Notes: generated by a model from the sequence alone, not told the origin. A DNA stretch of 64,000 bases from Punica granatum (GCF_007655135.1 NC_045130.1:7688001-7752000); one strand, 5' to 3'; numbered from the stretch's first letter, positions 44,733 to 56,453 are shown. Numbers and translations are program-made.

Positions 44733-46887
44733 TGATACCTTTGATGGAAAAATAATTCTGCAAATCCCGCGAAATAAACTCCTTCCCATTGTCACTTCGC
44801 ACTATTTTCACAGTGCGATCAAACTGATTCTTCACCAATTTGCAGAAATTAATTAGATGACGTTGTGTCTCTGATTTTTCCCGCAATAGATACAACCAAA
44901 TTGCACGACTATAATCATCCACAATTGTCAAAAAATAACGAGCTCCAGAGATAGATGCCCCCTTATATGGTCCCCACAAATCACAATGAATTAATTGAAA
45001 TGGAAATGCAGCTTTATTCAAGCTTAAGTCAAAACTTGACCGAGTCTGTTTTGCTCGAAGACAAATATCACACTCCTTATTTGTAGCTGCAGTTGATTCT
45101 AAATTGATACCAGTAAGTTTGATTCGTCGTGATGGATGCCCAAGTCGCATGTGCCACAAATCACCCGTCTCATCACGGGCGACCCGATTAGCCTGCTCCC
45201 TGATGCCCCCACGCCGAAGATAATACACACCCCCTTGAAGCTCACCCACTCCAATCGTCCTCCTCGTGATACGGTCCTGTATAAGACAATAATCGGTGTA
45301 AAATATTACACAACAATCCAAGTCTCCAGACAGTTGAGATGCAGAAATAAGATTGCAATTGAATTCTGGAACCAATAGAACGTTCGAGAGGACGAGAGGG
45401 CCTATATGTATGCGACCAATCCTGGAAGCATCAGAATTTCCTCCATTCGGTATATGGATCTTCGGTCTCTTGGTGAGTATTCGCGATTCAACAAATAAAT
45501 CTGCACATCCTGTCATATGTCTAGAGACTCCACTATCAATTATCCAATCATGCCCAAAATTCACTGGAATAAAATTTTTACCAGTATGAGGTTGCACATT
45601 ATCATCATCGGGCCCGAGAAAATCAAGTAATTTCTGGAAGGCTGAATTTGAAAGACGAGAAAGCTTGTTCAAACCGCTGCTACTGGGCTGACCAATCTGA
45701 GACTGGTGGGCCGACAGGCCAGCGAATTGATTCGGGCCCAGGTGTGAATGCCCTAATTGGGCCTGATGGGCCTGCAACCCAGAGAATTGATTTGGACCCA
45801 GACCTGCTCCGCGTTTCTGCCCCTGATGGGCCTGCGGCCCAACGAACTGATTCGGGCCCAGACCGGCCCCACGCTGTTGCCCGCCCATTCCTCCTGCCGC
45901 TCCTCCTGTCTTCCTCCCTTGAGTCGAAAACCCTAATTTTCCTCCTCCTGCCGCTCCCTTCGATTCCCAGTTCGTCGGATAACCATGCAGCAGCCAACAA
46001 GCGTTCTTGATATGGCCCGGCCGACCGCAATGGTAGCAAGTCTTGGCCGTGGTCGTTGCTCCTTTGCCTCCTCCCTGTCCTCCGTAAGTCGAATTGTCGC
46101 CTCCCTGCATCTCCAATTTCTTTTCTCCCATTCTGCCCAGAAATGCCGCTCCATCCGGTGCGGTGTTTTCGTGCGATAAGGCCACCAAATTTTGCCTTTC
46201 TTCATGCAGGATCATCGCTAGCACCTTATTGAGGGAGTGGGCAGGCTCATGGCTAAGGATATTCGACCTCACCGTGCTGAATTCCGAGCCTAGACCCATC
46301 AAAAATTGATGGGTCTTCTCCCGTTCCTTCTGTGCCGTGTACACCCTGAACGCCGAGCACGAGCACATCGGTGTCTCCAGGTAATTTTCCAGCTCGTCCC
46401 AAAGGGTTTTCAGTCGAGAATAATATCTCGAAACTGTCATCCCTTCCTGTTTCGAACTCCCTATTTCAGCCTTTAACTGATAAACCCTTGTATCATTTCC
46501 TTGCGAGTATCTTTCCCGCAAATCTTCCCACAAATCTTGTGCTACCGTAGCACAGGCCACACTGGACTGAAGCTCAGGATCCAGTGTGTTGAAAATCCAC
46601 GATATCACCAGCGCATTGCACATGTCCCATCGTGCACGATTAGGGTCGCCTTCTGGTGGTTTTTGCACTGACCCATCCACCATGCCAACCTTGTTCTTCG
46701 CGATCAAGGCCGTTTTCATGGCTCTCGACCATGTCAGGTAATTCGAGCCATTTAACTTGCAGTTGATTAAACTTACCCCGGTATAATCTGACGGGTTGAC
46801 TGTGTAAACAGATGATTGATCAACCCCGACAGCCACAATGCTGCCATTCTTTGACGATTCTTCATTCTTCTCCATTCCTGCCAACAC
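44733..46887 (-). pseudogene. Copia gag, protease and integrase N-part
   Basis: A 738-codon open frame whose last residues are out of frame. Residues about 30-240 are gag (copia UBN2-type; LNGSNYLTWSRAMKTALI). A CCHC zinc knuckle (Cys284, Cys287, His292, Cys297) follows. Residues 342-395 contain three repeats of LGPNQF with AHQ spacing. The protease motif is DWIIDSGVSRHMTG (Asp451), then the integrase zinc region (DLWHMRLGHPS, CDIC) and the first two catalytic acids (HCDLWGP Asp636; RSDNGKEF Asp699). The frame breaks at about residue 722 (near 44726), before the catalytic Glu. The start may be the second Met (46875). Confidence 0.9.
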
Positions 46888-46941
46888 TCAGATAACAACA
46901 ATGGCTTTATGCAAGGTATAATCCGAAACCAGCCCCACACT

Positions 46942-46953
46942 GCTCTGATAACA
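46942..46953 (-). other. Copia primer-binding site
   Basis: On the minus strand TGTTATCAGAGC follows the 5' LTR directly and matches the initiator-methionine tRNA primer site TGGTATCAGAGC at 11 of 12 bases. Confidence 0.85.
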
Positions 46954-47151
46954 TGTTAATTGGTGGAATTGGAAGCTCAGAAGCTTAATTCTTTCATTAT
47001 TCATATCATGTACATATACTGCCGGTGTACAAATAAAAGAGGAAATCTAATATTATCTAATATCTATTGCCTAATATATGAATAACTAATAAGGCTAATA
47101 TATGACACAAATATCCCGCTAATCTTGGTAATATAGATATATTCTGTAATA
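46954..47151 (-). repeat. Copia 5' LTR
   Basis: 198 bases, one substitution from the 3' LTR. It starts TA rather than the usual TG on the element strand and ends CA. Short LTR with TATATGAT and AATATAGATATA stretches that could supply the promoter. Confidence 0.95.
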
Positions 47152-47573
47152 TTGGTGGTTAGAAAGGTCAACGACGAACTTGCTTGTGGCTACGGTGGCT
47201 GGCATTGAACCGTCACCGCCCCCTTCCCTCTCCTCCTCTCTTTGTCTCTCTTCGATGAGAGGAGAAGAGGGATGACTCTAGGGTGGAGGAGGCCCGACGC
47301 CGACCACCATCGAACTCTAAGATTGTTGTTTAACATTCTAGAGAGGTGATAGCCTAGGTCGCGGACATTAGGCTACGATTGCCCCCTCTCCATTTTTCTT
47401 CTATTCAGTGGCTTATTTCGGAAATATGAGAGACAAAATCGGGGACGATGATAATCTTTCCCATCAAATATTATCCTAATGCGCTCTAAACCCGCCCGTG
47501 ACTAGTATTAATTCCTTAATAAATATATCAGGCCTAGTCCCGATCCTATATCATATCCCGACACCACCCAACA

Positions 47574-47726
47574 TGAGTTTATGATTTCAGAAATTCCATG
47601 ATTTCTTTTGTCCGGCCTTCCAAACATGGCAGTATGTGTTTTCTTTTGAAGAAATCACATTACATAATAGAGTGAGCATATAATATATGGCACATTTCTC
47701 AGTTCAACTTTGATGTATTTGTTCAT

Positions 47727-47762
<36 letters not shown>

Positions 47763-47939
47763 ATTTGCAAATTATGTTAGATTTGGAAATTATAAGGTAT
47801 GAGGTGTTTCTAGCAGGTTTTGTATCCCTGCATTATTGAAATTTTTCTAAATAAAAAGATCAATTTGCGATTGAGTCATACGTACTGGTTTGTTAACTTT
47901 TTATTTTATTACGAATGAAGTTCATGGATCTAGTATTAT
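47574..47939. other. Intergenic region with (TA)14
   Basis: No gene is seen. A perfect (TA)n run lies at 47730-47757. Confidence 0.5.
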
Positions 47940-48055
47940 GAAATAGAAATTGTTATAGTTAATAAAGGGATATAGGTAATCCTATCACGAGAATCGGATC
48001 TAAATTTTTTCAATTATTAGGCGGTAATGTGCGTCATTACGCAACACTCTCTTTC
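47940..48055 (-). mobile_element. SINE-like retroposon, family A
   Basis: On the minus strand GAGAGTGTTGCGTAATGACG (A-box-like), TTAGATCCGATTCTCGTGAT (B-box-like) and CTATATCCCTTTATTAACTA follow the family layout. The tail is not clear. Confidence 0.5.
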
Positions 48056-49163
48056 CTTTGGTTTGTTATATTGGATTACTTTTCTTTCATTTTTACCATG
48101 TGACGCACACTAAGTTGCCTTTGGACTTTGGACTCTCTTTAGATTTTTTTCCATATTTGGTCACGAAGTCCCTTTCATATATGATCTTTCTTAAATATTT
48201 TATTCTTCGCTTAGCCACAAAAAAAAATTATTCTTCCTTAAATGTTCCATTATAAATTTTCTTTTTCCATGTGCATTCCTTACGTTCATTTTACTTGATT
48301 ATTTAAGACTTGTCGAAATTTCAGATTTAAAAAAAGAAAATCTTTTTGTAGATAATAATGCAAAGGCAACATGAGGGGCAAATTGTCCGGAAGCAAATCT
48401 AAGGATTGTCAATGAAGAAAGAAGAATATTATATGCAAAGCTTTAAAGAAAATTTCCGAAAATAATACTCTAAAAGAAAAAACAAAAGGACCCATGCCAT
48501 CCCATCAGGAGGGAAAAATAGTAAGGATCAAATCGTAAAAGTGAACAATATTAGAGAATATAATTAAAGGAAAGGGAAGTATATGCCTCACATGCATTGG
48601 AACCCACGTTACAAACAAAAAAGGATGAAAATGTACTTTAAGTATTTTCTAGATAAATGATATTCTTGCAGTCTTTGCGCCACCATCGGGGGAGGGTTAA
48701 GTAAAAATGGGATCAAAGTGGTACAGGCAAAAGTATCCTAATGACCTGTTAAGGATGTCTCTTGAATTATCTTTATTCACAAAAATACTGTGAAAAAAGA
48801 GATAATAGTTACCGGTTAACGTCAATCGCTAAATAGTGCAAATTAAGTAGAAGGGTTCAATTATTCAGCTAAAAAAACGAAGAAGGGTTCAAGATTCCTC
48901 TTGGTTTTATACTTCTGACGGGAAAAGATGACGATTGATTGTGTAAAACTCTTAGAATACACATGTGCGATATGCATGTGACTCTAGCTTGAGACGCGAC
49001 CTTAAGAGGGCGGACCAATCTTAGCATGTTTGTGGAATATCGATAAAGAAATAATGATACTCTATTTTTAATTACAAAATCATTTGACCACATCATCGTA
49101 TCTTTCGAGATTCCTCATTTCGTCCCAAAACCACCCTTGGGGTTCTTTCTGTGGGGACCTGCC
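48056..49163. other. Intergenic region, no gene seen
   Basis: AT-rich sequence with A-rich tracts; open frames are short and have no domain. Confidence 0.45.
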
Positions 49164-49368
49164 TCTCGAACCGATACATCATGCTAGAAAGAACGATAAT
49201 ACATGGCTAGGTACACTGCTACTGAAATAGGTAAAACATGCTTATACCCCAATTGAGATTAGAAGCGAATTCTCGAACCAATACTTCATGCTTGAAAGAA
49301 CGATATTAGGCACATTGCTAGTGAAACAGGTGAAACATGCTTATACCCAATTGAGATTACAAGCAAAT
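49164..49368 (+). repeat. Tandem duplication, unit about 105 bp
   Basis: TCTCGAACCGATACATCATG, TAGAAAGAACGATAATA, AAACATGCTTATACCCCAAT and TTGAGATTAGAAGCGAAT in copy 1 (49164-49270) recur from 49271 to about 49368 with small changes. Non-coding. Confidence 0.85.
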
Positions 49369-49457
49369 AAAGAGCGTGAAAGTAAAAGTGAATAACTAGA
49401 ATAAAGTAAAGAACCATATACTCTTCAAATCATTGGTGCATGAATCGGTCATTCGAA

Positions 49458-49520
49458 CGCAAACTGAGATGGATTCAAATAATCAAGAAAACTGAGATGG
49501 ATTCGAATAATCGAAAAGGC
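49458..49520 (+). repeat. Tandem duplication, unit about 30 bp
   Basis: AACTGAGATGGATTCAAATA and AACTGAGATGGATTCGAATA follow each other about 30 bases apart, each ending in ATCAAGAA or ATCGAAAA. Confidence 0.8.
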
Positions 49521-50104
49521 AGTACGGCCCCAGCAAAGAATTTTGCGCGGGCATCAACTTCAGCAATTGCCCGTGCTCTTTTCGAGAGTAAGCCATTCGG
49601 ATTAATAGCTGTTAGACTATAATTACTATTCGGCAAACAAATGATGATGTCTCTGTTTCTCATTGCCTTTTATTTCTTCAATGACATGAAATAAAGAAGA
49701 AGCGATGTTGTATTGAAGAATGTGCTTGAGAAACAGGAAGCTTTGCTTTATTACTCTTACAAATTGGTTTTAGGTTGATTTGACTGACAATAATTTTCTT
49801 CCGCGAATTCAAAGGATGAGAACTCACACGAAGATGAAGAACTACATTTCCAACCTATTTCCAGATTTGTTTTTTACTTTTCATGTTTGTTTCCATACTT
49901 AGGTCTATTATAATATATTTTGTAGACCGTTTCTATTTTCAAATTTATTTTTTACCAATTTGATCTATTGTTCCCTATTTTTATGTGTTTCATGTTGTCT
50001 TTTTTCCTTTTTTGGTTTACCTTAATGGATTTTTTCAATTATGATATATTTATATATGTTTCCTAATGTATCGTTGATTTTTCTTTTCAATGTGCACTAT
50101 AATA
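49521..50104. other. Intergenic region, no gene seen
   Basis: AT-rich; repeated TTTTTAC and TTTCATGTT motifs but no bounded element or coding frame. Confidence 0.4.
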
Positions 50105-50245
50105 TCCGAAAGTCCGAGGGCCCTGATTAATCCAGTCTGAGCTAGAGATAAATCTCTCCCGGTAAAAAATATTATATATTCACAATACTCGAATCTGGAA
50201 CCTTACTTAAAGAGAATAAGTGTCGAACTGCTTCTGAACCAACCA
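50105..50245 (-). mobile_element. SINE-like retroposon, family B
   Basis: The plus strand begins TATCCGAAAGTCCGAGGGCC, then TAATCCAGTCTGAGCTAGAG, AAATCTCTCCCGG, and ends TACTTAAAGAGAATAAGTGT and CTGAACCAACC. Read inverted this is the family order from TTAAG to the GGACTTTCGGATA block. Confidence 0.55.
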
Positions 50246-51206
50246 TTATTTGGTAGCTATTTTTTATTTTTCTTTTTATATGTTTCATGTACTTTTTTCT
50301 TTCCTTTATGAATACTTAGTAAAAAAGCTGAGGACAGCTCTAGTTCAGTATGTGGAGAGCTTACCAGCTTCAATCATCATACTTACTACTTGTCAAAATT
50401 GCGGATTATGGGTCATGGAATGATGGGTTACGGAGAGTTACCAAGCTCTTAGGCCATGTTTGGACGTCAGAATAGGAAATAAGAAGAGGAAAAGGTGGGA
50501 GTTTAATCCTAAGGATAATTTTAATCCTAATATTGTGTTTGGAGCAAATTAGGATATGTTAATTGGATATAGTCTTGAAATAACCAATATATCCCCATTT
50601 TTCCTTCTTTTTATTCTTGTTATAATTTCTAAACAAATTCAAGCTATAAACAATGAACAGCTATCCGACAGCATGGAATTCTTGAAGAAAGATGAAAACA
50701 TAAGGGATTGAATTCTTTCTGACATATATAGCTTTTGGCCGGTGGGGGACTTGGTCCTTTTTTTGCCTCTCAACACATTAGCTATACTTGTATACCTAAG
50801 TATTAAAGAGTCCGATTCATACGTATATATCGTAACTAGATCTTTTGGCATGTGCGTCACATGGGACTTTTACTACGAATATAATTGAATTTATCTGAGT
50901 CAAACTTTACTATTTTTAGTTAAATTTCAAAAATTTTATGAACAACATTTCTTTTTCCTATAGTATATAATATCTAATAATTATATCCAAATATTTTAGG
51001 AAATTATGATTAATTAATAAATTACTATTATATTGAAGAAGGATAACAGTAGTGTAACTTTTTCAAAATTATCAATTTTCTAATTTGGTAAAAAATTAAT
51101 AAACATAAGTTTTGATGATAATTTTATAATTATAATATTTAGCATAAGTTTTGAGGATATATTAAAGTTAAAATATTTCACGTTCAAATATATTTATGCA
51201 TATATA
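50246..51206. other. Intergenic region, no gene seen
   Basis: A block at 50450-50600 begins TTAGGCCATGTTTGGACGTC, a style typical of MITE ends, with repeated TTTAATCCTAAGGATAATTT motifs, but the partner end was not found. The rest is AT-rich. Confidence 0.4.
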
Positions 51207-51440
51207 AATTAAAATATTGACAAACTTTTAATTTATATGCATTTACTAATTTAATCCTATTTAATCCACATCGTATATATATTTACGATTATATCACTAC
51301 CTATTACACTATATTCAAGTTTATAAATTATATAGATTAAAATATTTATAAATTATTAATTTATATGCATTTATTAATTTAATCCTATTTAATCCAAATT
51401 ATATAAAGTTATACTTATTACATTGTATTCAAATTTATAT
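51207..51440 (+). repeat. AT-rich tandem duplication, unit about 128 bp
   Basis: TTTATATGCATTTACTAATTT, TTAATCCTATTTAATCCA, TACACTATATTCAAGTTTAT in copy 1 recur as TTTATATGCATTTATTAATTT, TTAATCCTATTTAATCCA and TACATTGTATTCAAATTTAT in copy 2. Confidence 0.75.
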
Positions 51441-53689
51441 ATTATGTAGAATAGATCACAAACCATCAAAACAACCCGCGCTGCAAGAAATTCGGCTATT
51501 TCCGAGGGACGAACTCACAAGAAATTCAACAAACTCAATCTTTTTCGTTTTGACCTCAACTTTCGTTTGTATCGAGGAATCATATCATGACTTCTAACTT
51601 GAGTATATAAAGTAAAGGCGTGCAAGCTAGGCGGAAAAAATAGCCAAAGTGTTCTATAGATCAACCTAAATTTTTTATAGTCAAATGTACAACTTTCATT
51701 GTCGATATTATACAGCAGAATATCATACACACGTCATCGTTATGTTGCATACGATATTTTCAATCTGCTAATAGTAGACGCGTCAATTTTCAAAAATAGT
51801 CAGCGTATATCGACACCCACTCGTGCTGTGTCATGTCATTATTGTGGTATGTTTCATGCTGAAGGAAAGAGATGGATCGATTCCACACAGAGACAAAGAA
51901 CAAGAATCACATGGAACCTCTGTTTAATCAAGTTCCTTAACCAGCTAGAAGTTATGAATTTAGCCGAAAAGAGAGAGAGAGGATCTTTATACAGGATGGC
52001 ATGAGTTCTAGAAAGGAAAGAGGGAGTAACTGCTTGAGTTTTTTTTTTTCGGTGATTTAAAATTATCGAAGATATTGTTTTCGCAATTCCGAGAGATTGA
52101 GTATTAAAGGTTATTCGCCTTCCCAACATGTGCGCTTCCGAAACTCAAATTTATGTTCTTCTCCTTAATGGGGCTAGAGCTAGTTACCACTCAACTAACA
52201 CTTAGTTAATTACTGCTTGAGATTTTATCCTATTGTTATAAGGAGATAATCCTTTAGATATCAAGCCAATTAGATAGATCATTTATTCCTTAGTTTAGTT
52301 GTGTTAATGAATTTATATATCAACCGGTTATTATTTCATGTAATTCCTTCAGTTATCAGTACAATCTATTCTCATGACTTTGACACGTAACCAACACATA
52401 CTTTTGATATCTCAACTCTCCTGCTCAAGTTAGTTTTAAGTTTCTTCTTGATCCAAAGAAAAGCTGATGTCTATCCCAGTGGGATGTCATTCATATTTTA
52501 GTATATCCGTAATTAAGAGAATATATAATATAATATGGTGAGAAAGTATTTCTTGTACAATGACATGATGAAGTAACGGGATGTCACCGATTACTGAATG
52601 AATATTAGTGATTATAGTACGATCTGCTCTCAGTATGTCTGAATTGTTTTGGGTGCCACCCTTACATATAGTACCTTCATAAAACAAAGGAAGATAAATG
52701 TATCTATAGCGGCCATTTGGATGAATCGTCACTCTTGGCTGTCAAAGATGCAACATGATATGTAATGAAGATTCAGTGTAGTGATATAAGACTCTTCTAC
52801 GAAACTAAGAAATTATAGGTAGGATTATAACAAACAAGTTTTTTACTATATTTTATTAGTTCTCTTTCTTTTATATATATATATATATTCTATTTTCTTC
52901 CAAGATCATTTGCCTCCTTTAGTAGCCAACTTACACTTTTCCTCCGAAATCCCCATCGTGGAAATGCACCCTTTCTCCCCCTCTCAATTTTCCTTCGTCT
53001 CCCTAACGGTCCCTTTAAAATATTCCTTCTAAACGTAGGCTTTTTTCCTCAAGCAAATCAATGAATATCATTGACAACAAAAACGAGTATAAGGTAAAAT
53101 ATTCAAGAAAAAGATTATAAGGAAAGAAAAATACATCAAATTCGTAGATATTACTACAAAAGAAAATATAGTGTGGCAGAAACACATTTAATAAACTCAA
53201 TGTGGTCTTCTAATGTGGCCTTCTAAATGTAGGCTGGTGGTGGTAAGAGAGCTTACTCGTTACGCGTCACGTTACGAATTTCACTAATGTGGCCCAGTTC
53301 GAAATTTATTGGACTTTACTCAATGTACACCCAAATATGTATATGTATATGTATTTGTGGATGGCTTACTTAGACTACTGAGGAAAGAGATTAGTTTGGC
53401 AAAAAATTACAAGGAACTCTTTATCATGCGCAAGGACGGATTCAGGATTTTGAACAATGGGTCGGGGATCCTTGGGACAGCAAATAAGAAGGTAATTTTC
53501 CAAATTAGGAGGCAAAATATAAGTAATCCCATTAAAAAAGGATAGTTAATATTAATTTTTTTTAGAGAGTGAAAATTTTAGAAAAAGTGACTGTCTGTTT
53601 CAGCACTCTTGACAGTAATAGTTTATTCAGCTCAGAGCGATGGGATTCTAATCTGATTTCTACCATAGAGATTTAATAAGGGCTTATTT
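51441..53689. other. Intergenic region, no gene seen
   Basis: AT-rich with a (TA)n run at 52874-52888. Near 53430-53540, GGACGGATTCAGGATTTTGA resembles the inner part of a hAT MITE end, but no partner was found. Open frames up to 101 codons have no recognised domain. Confidence 0.4.
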
Positions 53690-53915
53690 GGTTCGTGAAT
53701 ACAATTTTAAAATCACAATTTTAACCTAATTCTACTCATAATAAAACAAAATAACTCATACAAAGTCAAAGAGTGGGCCTATTTATATCATTTTTTCCAC
53801 AATAAAACAAAATAATTTATACAAAGTCAAACGGTGGGTCCCATTTATACAACTCTTTTTCAAAATCAAAATTTAATTTTAAAATTCTACTATGAAACCA
53901 AACGCAGTATAAACA
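53690..53915. mobile_element. MITE-like element with internal duplication
   Basis: The left end GGGCTTATTTGGTTCGTGAA and the right end, inverted, ATACTGCGTTTGGTTTCATAG are loosely paired. Inside, AATAAAACAAAATAACTCATA with CAAAGTCAAAGAGTGGG occurs twice about 65 bases apart. Confidence 0.55.
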
Positions 53916-54186
53916 TCTCCCATACTATAATCCTCATACATATCTAGGATAATGCATGGGCGTCATTTGTTTAATATATATATATATATATACACACACT
54001 AATGAGTTTCTCATGGATCATTTGCTTGTTTTGCGGACACTGTAACTTAATGTCAATTCACGAATTTGCTACATCCCTTGTCCCTTTGGTTTTGGGCACC
54101 ACTCCTTAAATTTTGTAATACTGATTTGTCCTTTGTATATTGGGGGCTTTTTTATTTCATTAAAAATATTTGATTTATAGTAAAAT
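53916..54186. other. AT-rich spacer with (TA)n
   Basis: A (TA)n(CA)n run lies at 53975-53997. Nothing else recognised. Confidence 0.45.
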
Positions 54187-54290
54187 GTAATAAAAATTAT
54201 AATAGCTAATAATAAAGTATGAGTAATCTCACCACGAAAATTGAAGTTTCAACTTCTTAGTTGACAAGCGGACGACTATACTACATCCTC
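54187..54290 (-). mobile_element. SINE-like retroposon, family A
   Basis: On the minus strand GATGTAGTATAGTCGTCCGC (A-box-like), TTGAAACTTCAATTTTCGTG (B-box-like, decayed) and GTGAGATTACTCATACT follow the family layout. Confidence 0.5.
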
Positions 54291-54726
54291 TTTCTCTCTT
54301 TATTCTTTTTAGATTTTGAGATAGCATAACCGTTTAACCTTTGAAATTGTACATTGCGCATTTGTTTGCTTCCATTTAATTAATTTCATGTGAATGGGCA
54401 TTCTCTAAGCGTGAAAGAGAGTGTAAAAGAATAACAAATAAATAAATCATATCCAATAAGATTAACTTTTTAAATTAGACAGTTATGGTAGCTCAAAATC
54501 TCAAATTTTTCGCACTTATTTTTTAGGGACATGTGAGACAAGTTCTTGTAAGAATGTAATGTCTTTGGATAATTTTTCTAGTGAGAACGAGTTTAATTTA
54601 ACCTATTACTCGATACTATCACTGTTCAGATCAGCTCGAACCACAAGGTATTTTTAACGAGTTTCAAACTCCTGCATCCTCCGTTTTGCTGCCGAGAGTC
54701 ACGTCTAACTAATTTCTTTTTTGTTA
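54291..54726. other. Intergenic region, no gene seen
   Basis: AT-rich sequence with no supported gene. The stretch 54570-54720 may be a decayed SINE. Confidence 0.4.
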
Positions 54727-55090
54727 TTAAGGTCCATTTGGCAATAGAGTTAAATTTCGAAATTTAACTCTATTTCCATTGAAATAGGTAAAAGACAAAC
54801 ACGTATGTTGGTGAAAAAGTATTTATATATATATATATTTAAATGATGTTGTAATAATGAGGTTGAGGAAGAAAATAAAAAAGTAATTATTGTGTTGTTG
54901 AATTGTGAAAAAAGTAATGAATAGTTGAGATAATTTAGTATTAAAAATTGAATTAAATGGTAGTTAAGATAAAAAAAATTTAAAGAAAAATGAAAAAAAT
55001 AATGACTGTGTCGTTAAATTGAAGAAAAAATAAAATGGAATGTAGTGAAATGGAGTGGAAAATCTTTCCTCTAAAGCCAAACGGACCCAG
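54727..55090. mobile_element. MITE-like element, family M (copy 3)
   Basis: The ends GGTCCATTTGGCAATAGAG and, inverted, GGGTCCGTTTGGCTTTAGAG are good terminal inverted repeats. The interior has GTAATTATTGTGTTGTTGAA, AAAGTAATGAATAGTTGAGA and AATGACTGTGTCGTTAAATT, shared with the copies at 34575, 40195 and 60364. A perfect small palindrome GTTAAATTTCGAAATTTAAC lies near the left end. Confidence 0.65.
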
Positions 55091-55881
55091 TCTTCAAGCA
55101 TGGCAAAAGAAACATCAGCAATAGTAACGCTCTCGTGTTTAACGAGGGCGGCATTCCTTTTTCAAATCAAGTGCGCTGTAGTCCGTCATCCTAGCTGGTA
55201 ATACATAGAATTCTCCTATAGGTGCACTCGACTGATCGCCTCCATCTCTTCGACACATTAAAGATCAAGATATCTAATCAATCAATGGAAAAGACAGGGT
55301 ACAACGTTAATTATATAGATAGATTGAGCCATATCACTGGTTTAATCAAGTCTAAGTTCAAGGAAAATCATGAATGCGATTACTAAGATTAGAGCTGGTA
55401 GGTCCAACTTACTTTTCAAATATGCCCCGAGTCAAATTTTTCTCGTGTTGGAGCGCTGTCTCACTAAATCAACTACCAATCTGCTCAAACGAACACGCGA
55501 CGTATGCGCTACAATGTTGTCAACTGGTTCCTCGAAGAATGTCAGGTTTCAAAAACCGATGTTAAACGAATCTTTCGTAGTTATTAACAGCCGATTGATC
55601 TTGACAAACGACCTAATGTGGAGTTCTAGATGCCCCCAGAATCGTTCCCGAGTAGATAAGATTGTTTGGCATCTCTCATAAGGACAGAATGTATGTTCTC
55701 GAGTCTAATCTTATCGCGTAAAATTTCTCAATTGGAACTACTCTGTAACACCTACCCTTGATAAGGATCTTATATCTCAAGGGTACTCAAAGGCCTCTGG
55801 TACCATACCATGATGATGCACAGTCTTCTAAAAATAGTGGTCAAACTCGGACATCGTCCAATCCATAAAGGGAGGTCCTAG
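55091..55881. other. Intergenic region, no gene seen
   Basis: A 103-codon open frame (55370-55681) has no recognised domain and I do not call it. Otherwise unremarkable. Confidence 0.4.
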
Positions 55882-56453
55882 TCGGGGTGTGTATGAGTAT
55901 CGGGTATACTCAGAACCGGTTGGAACCTATCCTAACGGGTAGGGTCCGGGTAGCTCGTATTGAAAATAGGGTAGGTTCCGGATATTAAAATTAGGAATCT
56001 GTGAAAATTGGTTCCGGTTTCGGTTCCGGTTCCTACCTACAAGGTACCCGAAACCGGTTATTTATTAAAAAAAAGAAAAGAATAAAGTTACTATATCGTA
56101 TAATGAATCAGAACAAAGACACTTTGTTGTGTGAGATCGTATTATGGATGTTCAATTTTGTCGATGGATTGATGAGATATATTATTATTTCATTATTGTG
56201 GATTAATCTAAATTTTATTGATATTCTATTCGGCGTGATTACTGATTATGTATGTGATATTTTTTATTTTATTTAGCGGGAGAAAAAAATTTACAGGTTC
56301 TAACAGGGTACCCGGAACTTGTAGTATAATACAGGTTCCGGTTTCATGATTCAATAGGGTAGGGTCCGGTTCCAAAATCATGAAACCTGTCCCTTACAGG
56401 GTAGGGTCCGGGTATTATGAAAAATACATGGTACCCAGAACCGATCACCCCTA
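55882..56453. mobile_element. hAT-type non-autonomous element with perfect 8-bp target duplication
   Basis: GGTCCTAG flanks both ends (55874-55881 and 56454-56461). The ends are TCGGGGTGTGTATGAGTA and, inverted, TAGGGGTGATCGGTTCTG. Sub-terminal regions on both sides are rich in GGTTCCGGTTCC, GGGTAGGGTCCGG and AACCGGTT motifs in inverted arrangement. The middle is AT-rich and codes for no transposase. Length 572 bases. Confidence 0.85.

Larger units (their letters stand above)
42129..47151 (-). mobile_element. Ty1-copia LTR retrotransposon, complete but disabled
   Basis: A 5023-base element transcribed on the minus strand. LTRs of 198 bases at 46954-47151 (5') and 42129-42326 (3') differ at one position, and TTGGT target duplications flank it (42124-42128 and 47152-47156). 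Next to the 5' LTR is a primer-binding site, and next to the 3' LTR a polypurine tract. The order gag, protease, integrase, reverse transcriptase, RNase H is that of copia. One frameshift in integrase, one deletion with frameshift in reverse transcriptase and one stop between reverse transcriptase and RNase H disable it. LTR identity points to a recent insertion. Confidence 0.95.
41672..47573. mobile_element. Possible older GC-rich TIR element that received the copia insertion
   Basis: The left side (ATGGTTGGGGAAGGATTTAA, then GGAGGATAGGAAGGGATT and TTAATAAATATCC) and the right side read inverted (TGTTGGGTGGTGTCGGGATA, then TATAGGATCGGGACTAGG and TATTTATTAAGG) look like diverged inverted arms. 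Both inner flanks of the copia element are GC-rich with GGTGG and CGACGA motifs (41890-42128 and 47157-47300). Without the copia element it would be about 880 bases. Ends and superfamily are uncertain. Confidence 0.4.

Noticed and set aside
55370..55681. 103-codon plus-strand open frame
   Set aside because: No family recognised and a second frame is open over the same stretch.
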